Source: Ilyonectria destructans
Lineage: Eukaryota; Ascomycota; Sordariomycetes; Hypocreales; Nectriaceae
Direction of reading: 5' to 3'
Assembly: GCA_020740775.1 (NCBI GenBank)
Contig: JAHEWK010000013.1
Span: forward strand, 2,046,001-2,110,000
DNA: 64,000 bases
The position numbers and the translations under genes were made by a program. Below are positions 1-11,160 of the stretch, piece by piece (the first letter of the stretch is position 1; each line of letters starts with the position of its first letter). The notes beneath the pieces were generated by a model that did no database searches, was not told the origin of the DNA, and was given only the letters and a program-made list of their open reading frames with translations.

Positions 1-3000
1 AAGGGGTGCCTACGTACACATACTACGTACAGTACAGTAGGAGTCGCACCTTCCCTTGAGCAAGTGCCATCATGTCCAGCTCCGTAAATGGGCAGGAGTG
101 CGACTTCGCAAGCGCAATCGGCGCCTGCCCCGTAACCCAACTTGCCTGTGTCCTCTGTCCTGCATCTATCCTGTTCGATTCTTACCCAATAGATGGATTT
201 TCTATTCGGGTGGATGCGAAGCCTGGAAACTCCTGAGGCTGGCGTGGCCTGCCAACTTTGAAGGAGCCCTTGCCCTGGAAGCTGGCGGCGCCTCTTGCAG
301 CATCGTCGCCTTCAAAAGCCTTGGAAACTCCACATCTTTGCTGCCAGCCCCGGTCCCTTCCATGCTTCCTCTCCCTGCTGTCTCTGCTGGGGCCGCTCCT
401 TGACCACTCCTTGGCCTCTCCCTGTGTCCTCGACTCGACCACAACGGGCTTTGCCACGCCAGCCCGGAGCGACGATCAAACGCACACCCCGACACTGGAC
501 GCGCCCCCTCCCGTCGGCCCATACCAACGATTCTGGCCGTCAAAGTCCCCCAAGGGCGCGCGGCAAACCCAGTTACACATCCAGGGCCACCAGCGCCATC
601 GCCACGCCTCGCACCGTTTCGCACTCGCTCGTTGGAGAGCCTCCGTCCGTGTGCTACGTCCTGCTAGTTACAGCTCCGGGCCTTAAGGAGGAGAAAGTGG
701 GCTGGCCAACGTGCTACGTGCTACGTAACACGGTTGAACCGCCTCCACTTAAGACTCCCTAGGCTGTCGAGGTGCAGATGCGACGGATGTCCGACCCGAC
801 TTCGAGAACAAAATACTCTGGCCCGGTCTGTTGTCCGGAAAAGGGCAGAAGCGACAGAGACGCCGGCCCTACGGCTGATGTGGAGCTCAGCCACTTCCCA
901 CCCGCCATTGGATGCAAGCCGGAAGCGCGATGCGTCGACTTGCCCTGCCCTCCATTCATCTCTTTGGCTGGCTACTCTGTACATAGCAGTAACCCCATGC
1001 TAATGCTCGGTACAGTACCCGTTAGCAGCACTATTCTCTTGGCTGTCGTCGACCCAACGACACGGCGGCCCGTCGCGTCGCTACCTGGAGGTTCAACGAG
1101 CCCCTGCCATCAACGTGTGTCAGGGCGACGCACGCAATCACACCTTATCCAGCCTCCCGGACTGCTCTGACCACGAAGTACGTACCCCCAACTCCAACAG
1201 GCCGGCTTGCCCTTGGTGATGGCGACGGGTTGGTGGCCGTCAAAATGAGGCCCCATGCGGGTGTCCTTCCCGTCATTGGGTCTTGCCTCCTAGTGGGGCG
1301 ATGTTGGCCCGCCTTGTGCACGTTGAATCTGGGATGGGCCCCCTTATCCAACCGAACGGTTCTTTTACCGGACGTGGTGATCGGTTCCCACAGAACCTCC
1401 CACTTCCCATCACGAATGACACCCGACGGCCGATACGTACAACATCCACTCCCGTTGACCAACCCGGCCGATGGCCAAGACAGGGGGAAGAGGGTCCAGC
1501 ACCCTGTTTCGTCCACGTGCCACTATCACGTATGATCACTCATGCTGTGCCAGTCATGGCTGCGGGACAAGCCACGCCAGCGCGGGCTTGAGTCTGGTTG
1601 CATCTACCCGCTGATCTCCATTCCGGCACATAGAGTCTCACGCAGCTTGGTGAGATGTCACTGTGAAAGTGCACGCCTGTGGCAGCCCACCGTCTTCCAA
1701 TGCACAGGACTTGATATTGCTCGGTTAGGCCAGCGATCTGCGAAAACTGTTCCTCATTATTCAGCTCGCCCGGTACGACATGGATCTCTCGTTTCTCGCC
1801 GGCGCCGGCATTGCCCATATCTGGCAAACTGCCGACAGAGCTTGGGCCTGGAGGCTTTCGTCAAGTTCATGCCGATTCTTGCGCGCTAGTCGTTTTTATT
1901 GAGACATTCTAGCCGCCAATGGCTGGGGACATCTTTTCCCCATCTGCCTCCCCACAAGAGGGCCTTGACACGGTCCACCATCCATCGACTGCAACCCACA
2001 TCCCGCTGCTCCTTATGCCGCCGCGGATCCAAAGAGCTTACGTACGCCGTCCCACTGTGGCCCAAGCTTGTCTTCTGTTTACGCCTCAATCACCAAACCA
2101 GATGGTCCTAGTCTCGGAGCTCCTCTCCGACTGATTCCCTCATCCACCAGAACTTGCTCCACGTATGTTAGCGAGTGGCTTTACGATCGGGAGGGGCAAG
2201 GTGAGTAGAGGTGTGCCTCAGCGACCGGATAGCCCCCACCTTCCGCCACCTTCTGCGTGCCATCTAAGCTTTTCTGTTCGACTGAAGGGATAAACGCTGA
2301 CCAGAGTGTCCTAGTAGCGTAGCCGGATACAACGCCAGCTAAGATGACGCCACTAGGTCGGCTTGTGGGCTAGGTCTGATCAGAATTCTAACCGCCCGGG
2401 GTCCGAGCCAGTGCTTAATTACCGTGTTTTTGGTTGGGAGCGTCCCTAACCCTCCCCTCCTGGGTCGCTAGATTATTTGACGATCACTGTGGGATGCTCC
2501 ATTATAGGACCTCCCAGCAATCCGGTCCCAGTTATCCAGCCAAGGGTTTTCCGAGGTGACAACCACCCGACAGTGGGTACCAAAGGCTTGATTCTTCACA
2601 ACTAGCGGCCACCATCTGAGGATATTTGCCCGTGAACCGGTATTTGCCCGGGGGTCTTGACTCAATATCGAGTGACTCGGCAGATAACACTCAATCATGA
2701 TGCTTCAATTCCTGTTCGGTGGCAGGGGTGGATACCAGGGGCTCCTGTTTGAAGGAAAACCTTTGTTCCTATCGAGGACTCATATCCAACATTCCCGGAA
2801 AGCGAACCGAGCATGCACTTTATCCACGTTTTGTGCAACTCGTCACAGATCTCCAAGGGCCGTTTCTTTTCCAAACTCCCACTTGATGGAAGGCACCAAT
2901 TCCGCCGTCATGGTGCCAGTTCAGCCACCCCCCCCCCCCCCCCACATTGATCAAAACTACTGCGTAGTAGTTCCTTGTGATGTTGTGAGCCGACGACGGG

Positions 3001-5226
3001 GCTCTGCCACAGAGTACGTACGCTATGTACGTCATTCCGCTAATCTAGTGCAACTAGGATTTGTGAGCAAATTCGAACAGGAAGAGACAGCGCACAGCAA
3101 GTTGCATGCGAGCTACTCTGTAGATGTCGATAATCTCCTGCACGGCTGTTGCCGATGATCGGAACAGTTCCGATTCGCACCGGTGCAGGTTAGCGGATCA
3201 ATCGTAAGGTTTATGCGTGCAAGCAAGCCGAGGCGCGGCCAGTCAAAAGGGGCAACCTAGCAAGACTTAAGCAACTCGTGCGTGTGAGCGCATGCGACTT
3301 GTGGGGGACGACGAGCCGAGATCCTTCGATCCCGATACTGGTTGTCCTCTGCTCCAGTATCTGCTCCAGTGCGTATGCACTATGATATGTTTGGCCCCCG
3401 CTCAGCTTATCCCTGTGCCCTAAGCTCCATGCCCATGTTCAGGAGTCGCGCAGTGCAATACCTAGCGGCGGGCCGGACAGTCAGTCCTACCCTAGCCGCA
3501 AAGCTATTTGGTTGCCAGCTTCTCCTGACCGGGGAGCCTCTTTGAGAGGACTCGAACGCAATCGTCGTCTCAATGACACGGATCCTGGGCCGTAGTGTTG
3601 GGAGGGACAAATCATGGCTGATCAAGGCCAAGATCTATTTTGGTGATTAAGCTCCAGCCATCCGAGGGGCAGATCCTAGTCCGCGCCTCCTCTGCCCGCC
3701 CGCCAGCTTGCATTTAACTAGCAGGTTCCTACTGCCCGCTTGGCGAGTCGGCAGAAGGACAACCGGAAGGCCGGCCACGGGACTCTAAAATTCGGTACTC
3801 GGAATATATGTGGGATGCTGTTAATTTCCCTGTTCGCTGGGGACTGGCTGAAATAGAGACATACCTGAAGGCTCCCCTTGGAGATGGCATACGCAGACGT
3901 CACAGGGTCGACTGAGGGTGCCCCCTTGCCGATCCCAGCGAAGAGGGAATCCAAGCCTCAAGGGCAATCGCAGCGGCAGAGACCGGCATCCAAGCGAGGG
4001 ACGGCCGGGACGTAAGCTCGGAGACGAGGCGTTGCAATCTTGCCATTGGCCTCTGGCTTCCCTGTCCCAGATGTGGATGTGGACAGAGCATGCGGATGCG
4101 AGTGTGGGTGGCGGATCAGCCATTCATTTGCCGCGTCTGCACTGCAGTGCCCGCAGGCCCGTCAGTCTCCGTCCGATGTTGGTCAACTTGTCTCCTACGC
4201 ATGTACGTACAGTAGTACGCGGGTGTCGGAACGGAAGTATTCTGGCGTCGTTGCTTTCTACCCCCTGTCCCCTGTGTCCCAGGAGAGGGGTCCGTCGGCA
4301 TGGCATGGCATGGGACGATAAGACGTGATGACACAGGACAAGGCGCTAGTCTTCCCCCAGTCGACGACGCAAGCCTCTCAAAGACTCGAAGCCACTCCTG
4401 GGACTCGGCAGTCGTTGGCTTGAATGCTGATGGGCGGAGGTGACAGGAAATCCTACGGGAGTGGACCCGACTTGCGCTTTCGTACGAGGCTTCAATTGTG
4501 CATACGCCCCAACATCTACTAGGCCGGGGCTAAACACCGTGGTCAGCGCTGACTATGTTGATCAGCTGGAACAAGAAATGTCGCCCATGACGACGTTGAC
4601 GAGCACCAACAGCCGTGTTGGCCTTGTCGCGCTGCGGGCTGACAGAGCCGGCGAAGCATCCCAGGCCGGCATGCGCCACATCTCCGGGGGGATATTAGTA
4701 CTACGTACACACACACGCACGCACAAACACGCGGAAAGACGGAGGTCGAGGTGAAGCAGCCCGCGCAGCGCAGAGCACCCAGAACCAGAACACCAAGCGG
4801 GACGTCCTGGATGCTGTCTTGCAGACCGCCATCGAGAGGCTCATACGCCTGACACCGAGTGGTGCTTCGCAAATGCGAAAAAATCACCGCTGAAGCCCGA
4901 GATGCCCGGACTGTCGCTCAACTCCGACGTCAACGGACGGAAGCCCCCGACGCGGCTTTCCAATCGGTCCGCAACGTTCAAATTCTGCCCAAACTCGCCG
5001 TGTGGATTGGTCAATCCCATCACAGATCAAGCTGATCCGACGACGCTCTCAACGGGATAAGGCTCATCGAGGACACCTATTTGTACCGCCAGATCCCCCG
5101 ACGAGACGCAGTTTCATTCCGAGTTTCAAGTGAAACTCCGCGGGCTGGAAGACTCGGCCACCATTCGACAAGTATACGAACGCGCAAAGTACAACCCTTG
5201 TCCGCCAAACTACCACAGCCGGCATC
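1..5226. other. gene-free 5' segment, TACGTA-rich
   Basis: I find no coding gene here. Open frames are short, overlap on both strands, and show no recognisable domain or chain of plausible exons. Base composition is moderately GC, so this does not look like a RIP-mutated AT-rich transposon relic. The most notable content is nine copies of TACGTA, a C16 run at 2928-2943 and a CA-rich microsatellite near 4701-4730. The last 150 bases are the presumed promoter and leader of the adenine deaminase gene. Confidence 0.6.
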
Positions 5227-6297
5227 ATGTGCAAATCGACTCTCCACGGCTTCATCGCCGCCCTCCCCAAGGTTGAGCAGCACCTACACATCGAGGGTAC
5301 GCTCGAGCCGGAGCTGCTTTTTAGCCTCGCCGAGAAGAATGGCATCGCCCTCCCCGACGACCCCGTCTACGCCTCCCCTCAGACGCTCCGCGAGCGCTAC
5401 CAGAACTTCACATGCCTCGATGACTTCCTGCACTACTACTATCTCGGGATGAGCGTGCTCATTACCGAGGCCGACTACGAGACGCTCGCATGGGCCTACT
5501 TTGAAAAGGCCGCAAGGGACAAGGTCCTCCACGCCGAGGTCTTCTTCGACCCGCAGGCGCACACAGCACGCGGTGTCAGCTACGACACCGTCGTCGCGGG
5601 GCTCGGTGCGGGCAAGAAGCGCGCGGAGGCGGAGCTCGGCATCACCGTGGAGTTCATCGTCTGCATCCTGCGCCACCTGCCGGTCCCCGAGTCTGACGCT
5701 CTCGTCGACACGGTGCTGGACCGCGGCCATCTCACCGACGGCACGCTCGTGGGCTTCGGCATGGTCTCGAGCGAGAAGCCGTTCCCGCCGGAGCTGTTCA
5801 AGGACATCTACGCCCGCGTCGCCCGCACGGGGACGCATCTGACGACGCACGCCGGCGAGGAGGCACCGGCGTCCTTTATCACGTCGTCGCTGGAGAACCT
5901 GGGCGTCTCGCGCATCGACCACGGCCTCGCCGCCGCCCAAGATCCGGCGCTGATGGCCTCGCTGGCCGCCAACCGCACGCTCCTGACGCTGTGCCCGTGG
6001 TCCAACGTTGCGCTGCGCAACATCGACCGCCTCGAGGACGCCCCCATCCGGGCCTTCCTCGACGCCGGCGTGCGCTTCAGCATCAACAGCGACGACCCGG
6101 CCTACTTCGGAGCCTACGTCGGGGAGGTGTACTGCCGCGTGCAGGAGACGTTTGGTCTGTCCGTCGCCGACTGGGACTGGATCGTTCGGGGAGCTGTCGA
6201 GGAGAGCTGGTGCTCTGTGGAGCGCAAGGCAGAGATCATCACGGAGCTGGACAAGGTGGTCGCAGAGTTTCAGGGCAAAACCGCCGTTGAGGCATGA
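5227..6297 (+). CDS. aah1: adenine deaminase (Aah1 type)
   Basis: Intronless, 356 residues, in the metallo-dependent adenosine/adenine deaminase superfamily; members of the fungal Aah1 branch hydrolyse adenine to hypoxanthine and ammonia in purine salvage. Zinc and catalytic signatures are all visible: HLH at residues 19-21 near the N-terminus (HLHIEGTLEPEL), HAGEE with His208 and Glu211, DHG with His232, and the SDDPAYFG motif with Asp289-Asp290. Length matches yeast Aah1 (about 350). The start is the first in-frame ATG and places HLH where the family has it. The 3' end converges on the ufd2 gene 351 bp away. Codon third positions are very GC-rich, which also creates a long antisense frame. 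The call of adenine over adenosine specificity comes from family resemblance and is not proved by the sequence. Confidence 0.93.
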   Translation: MCKSTLHGFIAALPKVEQHLHIEGTLEPELLFSLAEKNGIALPDDPVYASPQTLRERYQNFTCLDDFLHYYYLGMSVLITEADYETLAWAYFEKAARDKVLHAEVFFDPQAHTARGVSYDTVVAGLGAGKKRAEAELGITVEFIVCILRHLPVPESDALVDTVLDRGHLTDGTLVGFGMVSSEKPFPPELFKDIYARVARTGTHLTTHAGEEAPASFITSSLENLGVSRIDHGLAAAQDPALMASLAANRTLLTLCPWSNVALRNIDRLEDAPIRAFLDAGVRFSINSDDPAYFGAYVGEVYCRVQETFGLSVADWDWIVRGAVEESWCSVERKAEIITELDKVVAEFQGKTAVEA

Positions 6298-6648
6298 TGG
6301 AATCCAGTGAAAAGGCGCTACTGTACATGGGCTTGCTTGAGTGCTGATGGGAGCGAGGAAATTGTTACGGTTGGTGGAGATACCCAAATTGATATGGAAA
6401 GAGGCATGGTCATAAGCGTAGATGGCATAGCCCGTCATGATCTGTAGTGTAGAACCGATAGCCCCTTTAAGCCCTTGGGCCAAAGCCAGTCTGCTTTTAA
6501 TCTCTCGCCTTGCCATCCATACCCGCCATGCCCGCGTGCTATTTGTCAAACAGGAAAAACATCATCATAATAAGCCAAGTAACACACCATCTCAATGCCT
6601 CTCTCCTATCATCGCCCAGCACACATGCCATGAAATGGCCATTCGCAC
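6298..6648. other. convergent 3' intergenic region (aah1 / ufd2)
   Basis: This gap holds the 3' flanks of two converging genes. No coding frame, repeat or RNA gene is evident. Confidence 0.6.
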
Positions 6649-9600
6649 TTAACCCTCCGTGGTATCCATAGCCGCCTCCTTGATCTTGTCCTTCGCAGCC
6701 TGCACTCGCTCCTCGCGCCACTTATCAATCTTTTCCTTAAGCTCCGTCTGGGGGATGGCATCATTGATAGACATGGGCTGTCGGGTGAAAGGATCCTTGG
6801 GGTCACTGAGAAGGTGCTGCACGATGGTGGAGCGGTCCACAATGTGTCTGCTAGGCAGGAGCACAGGGTCTTTCATGAGATCGCCCATGATGGGGTCTTC
6901 GAATTCCGCGGGGATCTCGCCCAAGTCCAGCTCCGCTTGGTCGAGCAGGAGCTTTGCGTCAACAAACTTGACCTTGAGTTTGTCCCAGCGGGCAATATCC
7001 GCTACATCCTTCTGATGCTTCGACGTGAGGATTCGGGACACACGGTCCAGGACCTCTGGCTTGTAGGAGCGACCGTCAGCAGCCACCGCTTCAATGAAAA
7101 CGGCAGAGCTACCGAGGTTGAGATAGATGTCGATAATGTCCGAGATGAGTTGGATAGGTCGGAAGTGGTACTTGTCCTTGTTCGCGACACCAAGCTCGGC
7201 GCCAGCCTTCACTCCTGCTAGGGTCTCGAGGTTGTAGTTTAACATGCTCGCCAGACGCGAGACGATTTCGGGCATGGTGAAAGCCTCGCCCATGGCCTCG
7301 GTGAAGAGCTTCATCATCTCGAGCGTCTCGTTGGCGAGCTGCATGAACGACGTGGCCTGGTTCGCGAGGGTCTGATGCTCTTCTTCCTTCTTCTGGCGGT
7401 CCTCGGCTGGAAGTGCTGGGTTCTCAAGCTCCCTCTCAAGAGCCCGAATCTTGGGGAATTTGGTAAGTGCCTCGTCCAGGACGTAGGTGGCATCGTTCAG
7501 CAGCATGTTCACGAACTGAACAAAGAACTGCTTGTTGACCCTGACTCTTATTAGCTGACCATGTCATAATATGTCAAAATCAAATCTCACCTGCTCTCCT
7601 GAGTCAACTGTCTCTTGTAATGGTCATTGACCCAGACACACTTGATGACCTGGAAGATCTCATATCGGATGTTGAACTTGTCATAGAACGCTGAGTCGGC
7701 ACCAGTCGACTCGCACTCGATGTAGAACTTCATGAGGGCGTGCAGAAGGTGCTCATTAGCGAACTTAGATGAGATAAGCTGATCGCCAAGGACTCCCCGC
7801 TTGAGATGCATAAAGGGCCAGGTCGCTGAAAATAGTAGCGACACCAATGACGACTTGAGATAGGGGTTCTTGATGTACTCAGAGGATCGGAGGAAGGTAA
7901 TGCAAAGCGCAATCATCTCATCACCCACAGCGCTGGGGAGAATGTTGGCAAGGAATCTATAGCCCTGTCAGCAACCTGGATTTGATACAAATCCGATCAA
8001 ACCGACCTGAAGATGAACTTGAAGTTGTCCACAATATTCTGCAGAGCATACTCGGGTAGACATGAGAATGTGTCCAACTTCTCATTGGGCAAAGGGAGCC
8101 TTGACAGGTTAGCAATGGTACGGGTTATCCCAAAGGATAACATACTTGACTTCTTTCGACTCGAGGCCTGGCTTGTACTTAGATCGAGTCGCAAGGCGAA
8201 GCAGCCAAACGGCAACATATCGCATGAACCTCAAAGAGGTGCTCTGCATTCGCTCATCTAGGAGGACGCCTTCAATGGCATACTTCATTCCAATAGTCTT
8301 CTCCAGGACGTTGGTGTGACGCTTCAGTGTTTCCTCCAGGAGCCGTAGCTGGTGTGGGACGTTGGCAACTTTGGGACGTTCGGCCTCCATAGCCTTGAGG
8401 TGCTTCTCCAAGTACTTAATGTCTCGGTCCAAGTTCTTCAACTGAGAATTACATGCTTCGCTTCCGTAATGATGGGCAGCGAGTGTCAAGAAGAAGGCCT
8501 CCGAGATGAAATTTGGCTCGCCGGGAAGTGTCTTGGCGTAGTATTCGTCCGAGTATGCCTGGTCGGCATTCAGCTTTGTCTCATCCTTGATATCAACGCG
8601 TGGACTTTTTCGGAAATAATCATCGTCGATCTTGTCAATCTTGCTAAAGTCGCTATCCATGAAAGGTTCGCAGAATCGATCGAGGATTGTCGTCACGTTC
8701 ACCATGAAACCGTTGGAGGCAACTTCTCTGGGGTCGACCTGAAGAGCTCTGCGCTTGTGGTTCATGTTCACGATGTAGGCAAACCAGTCCAGCGTGCGAC
8801 TTCGCGTGTCAGGGCCGGCCCGGATGAATGCATTGGCGATTGCGAAGAGGTCATCCTGATGAGTTCGAATTACCATGCGCAAGGAATCCTGCGCATTGCG
8901 AATTCTAGCCTTGTCCAGCGTCCGGGGGCCAGGGAAGTAGCTCTTGATGACTTCGGATTGTAAAGGTGAGATGCGGAAGAAGGGACCGAGAATCGTATGT
9001 TTCTCAATCCCGGCGGCAGATTGTGCCATCTTAAAGCAAGGATGTTTTGCCAGATTGACGATTAGAGGAGGGAACCTCGTGTAAGTCATGAGGGCCTACA
9101 TGGATGTGTCAGATCTGGTCCATGATTAGGTGGGGCAAGGGAAGTGTACCTGAAGGTATGGTTTGTAATCCTCGTCCATAGACATAGACCCCAACTTGGC
9201 GCTAATTTGAACCATTGCATTGCTGAATATCCCAGGGAATGCTTCATCCTCGTCGAAACGCTTAATAGCTTCTCGGATGAAGTCCAAGCAAAGGCCATCG
9301 TCGTTCTGTACACCCTTGAGCAGAAATGGCATGAGAGTGTCATGCTTCGGGTTGGGCTCGCGGCTATACAATGATTAGGGAAACTCCAGTGATTTGACCA
9401 TTATACTCACCCGTATAGGTCTGGCATTGTGAGGGCGAAGAGACAGCTGCTCATGCATAATCGCTTCGCTTCCTCGTGAACCTCGTATCTAAATCCCTCC
9501 GTCAACTTGGTGGCTGTACCTGTCTTGACGGCCCGTTTCCAGCAGGGCAGGAGGTACTGCATGAGAGGCTTATTTTGAGGCCAAGCATTGAGAGCTTCCA

Positions 9601-10252
9601 TGATGGCCTGGTCCAGCGTGTTCACGGACAGCTTCAATGACTCCCCCGAGTCGTTGAGCTCCTCGTTCAGGTTAGGGAGGAATACCAGCCTGTGGCTATG
9701 GTTATCTGTCATGTTATGGGGGTCCACTGAGATGCGGAAGATATGGGACAGGGTTCGGTTGGCATAGTCTGTGTCGGACTCGGGCTGGGCGTTGTTCGCA
9801 CGCTGTGGTGGTCGGTCCGCTGAAACGGCATCGTCAATCTCCGAAGCCAGCCTCTTGCGAGAAGAACGAAAGCTACCTGTTGAGCTGGACGGCTCTGATT
9901 TGTTATTTTCCTTCACACCCAACTTGGCGAAGGGGTTCGGACTCGAGCCGGCGGCCGGGGTGATGTTGATCTTGGGCCGCGATGGCTCCGCGGCAGGAGT
10001 GGTCTGTGGCTTCGGCGTGGAGGTGGGGGAAGGGTTCGAGGACTCGGGTTCGGATGTCTTGTTCTCTTCGGACTTGGCGGAAGCAGGCGTCGAGGTTCCG
10101 AGCTTGGCCAGACGTCGAGCGCGGATCTGGGGCCAACATCGTTAGCATCCGTGAATGGCTGCGTTCGCGCATCGAGGCCAACTTGCCTGCTCCATCTTCT
10201 CCTTGTCTGGGGCATCGCCTCCGGTCCACGAAGGCTGGTCGTTAGGATCCAT
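6649..10252 (-). CDS. ufd2: ubiquitin conjugation factor E4 (Ufd2), U-box protein
   Basis: Seven exons: 10252-10187, 10126-9411, 9363-9150, 9095-8146, 8099-8007, 7956-7591, 7540-6649, giving 1098 residues, close to the usual Ufd2 length. All junctions keep frame. Ufd2 is an E4/E3 enzyme that elongates ubiquitin chains on proteins handled with Cdc48. The C-terminus carries a U-box at about residues 1010-1085, with FEDPIMGDLMKDPVLLPS and HIVDRSTI visible, after a long helical Ufd2 core. The N-terminal 110 residues are Ser/Pro/Thr-rich and disordered. The first exon encodes 22 residues and is joined through an intron with a GC donor (CAG|GCAAGT). Start choice follows that short exon because it restores the usual MDPNDQP...EQIRARRLAKLG-like opening. 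The next upstream gene on the same strand is also ubiquitin-related. Confidence 0.95.
10127..10186 (-). other. GC-AG intron 1 of ufd2
   Basis: On the minus strand the 60-nt intron begins GCAAGT after CAG and ends ATGCTAACGATGTTGGCCCCAG, so a consensus branch site lies close to the acceptor. Joining the flanks keeps frame (GAG CAG | ATC CGC). No GT donor nearby restores the frame equally well. Confidence 0.8.
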
Positions 10253-11160
10253 GGTGGCGTATCTCCAAATCAAGCCGGTAGAAGGACGCAGGTAAGAAAG
10301 AACGAGATGGCGAAGGAAGTGCGCGCGGGAAGTGCAAGAGGGGGATGGATTCGCAAGGCTGACGTCGGGTTTGGGAGGGTTTGGGGGAGCCTGAGCCTCA
10401 CGGGTTGAGCTCCGGAGGGTGGTGGTAGTGGGGGATCCCTGAGGCTGGGGCGCTGGGGCGGCGTGGGGCGGTGAGGCTGCTATGGTTTAGCGGCTGAACC
10501 CTGTCTGTGGCGCTGCAGCCTGGAGCTGTGGTGCGCACCTTGGGGAGCTTCGGAGGGGAAGATGCCAGGTGCTTCAGCGAGCTAGGGGATCTGAATCTGC
10601 CTTGGGAGTCACAAAGTGCTAGCGAAGAAGCTATTAAGCTTTTGCGGTTGATTCTTTCAAAAGATACGGATATCAGAGAAATTGTTCGGGGTAGGGATAG
10701 ACGGCATTGCACCCTGGCAAACTCCGCAGCTTGAGTTTCCCTCACTGTGCTAAAGTCCGCCACGGAAAGTGACGAGTCCGCGGACAAGGCGGTTTCCAAT
10801 CCCAGCCAACCGCGAAAGACGTCGACTCTATATCAGTCATGTTTCGCCACGCTCCGGATTCTCGGGAACTAGAATCAACTGGAAAGATGGTATGAATGGC
10901 AATATCCTAATCGGGGCAAATTTACACCTTGCGAGTCCTCCGGTCTAGATTGGGCAATATGTCATGTTTGTCACGTTTTCGTCGAAGAGCTCACAGATGC
11001 GCAGACCACTCAAACCATAAAATCGCATTTTCTAGATACACCAGTATCGCTGTATCTGTTCCCCATGCCTATATATTGTAAGGGTATTCCGTGGACCAAC
11101 CGAGCGCCAAGAAATTGCAGAACCCCTCCCCGACGCAAAACAAAGAAACAATCATCCACG
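10253..11160. other. ufd2 promoter and 3' flank of the RING gene
   Basis: This gap lies between two co-oriented minus-strand genes. Short frames such as the one around 10398-10799 show no domain or splice continuation. I see no TATA box with confidence. Confidence 0.5.

Noticed and set aside
2697..3158. 153-codon plus-strand frame
   Set aside because: It crosses a C16 homopolymer, has no domain and overlaps an equally open reverse frame.
5284..6549. 421-codon open frame antisense to adenine deaminase
   Set aside because: It mirrors the GC-rich third positions of the real gene, is Arg/Val/Gly/Ala-biased and has no domain. Frame openness on the reverse strand is expected from this codon bias.
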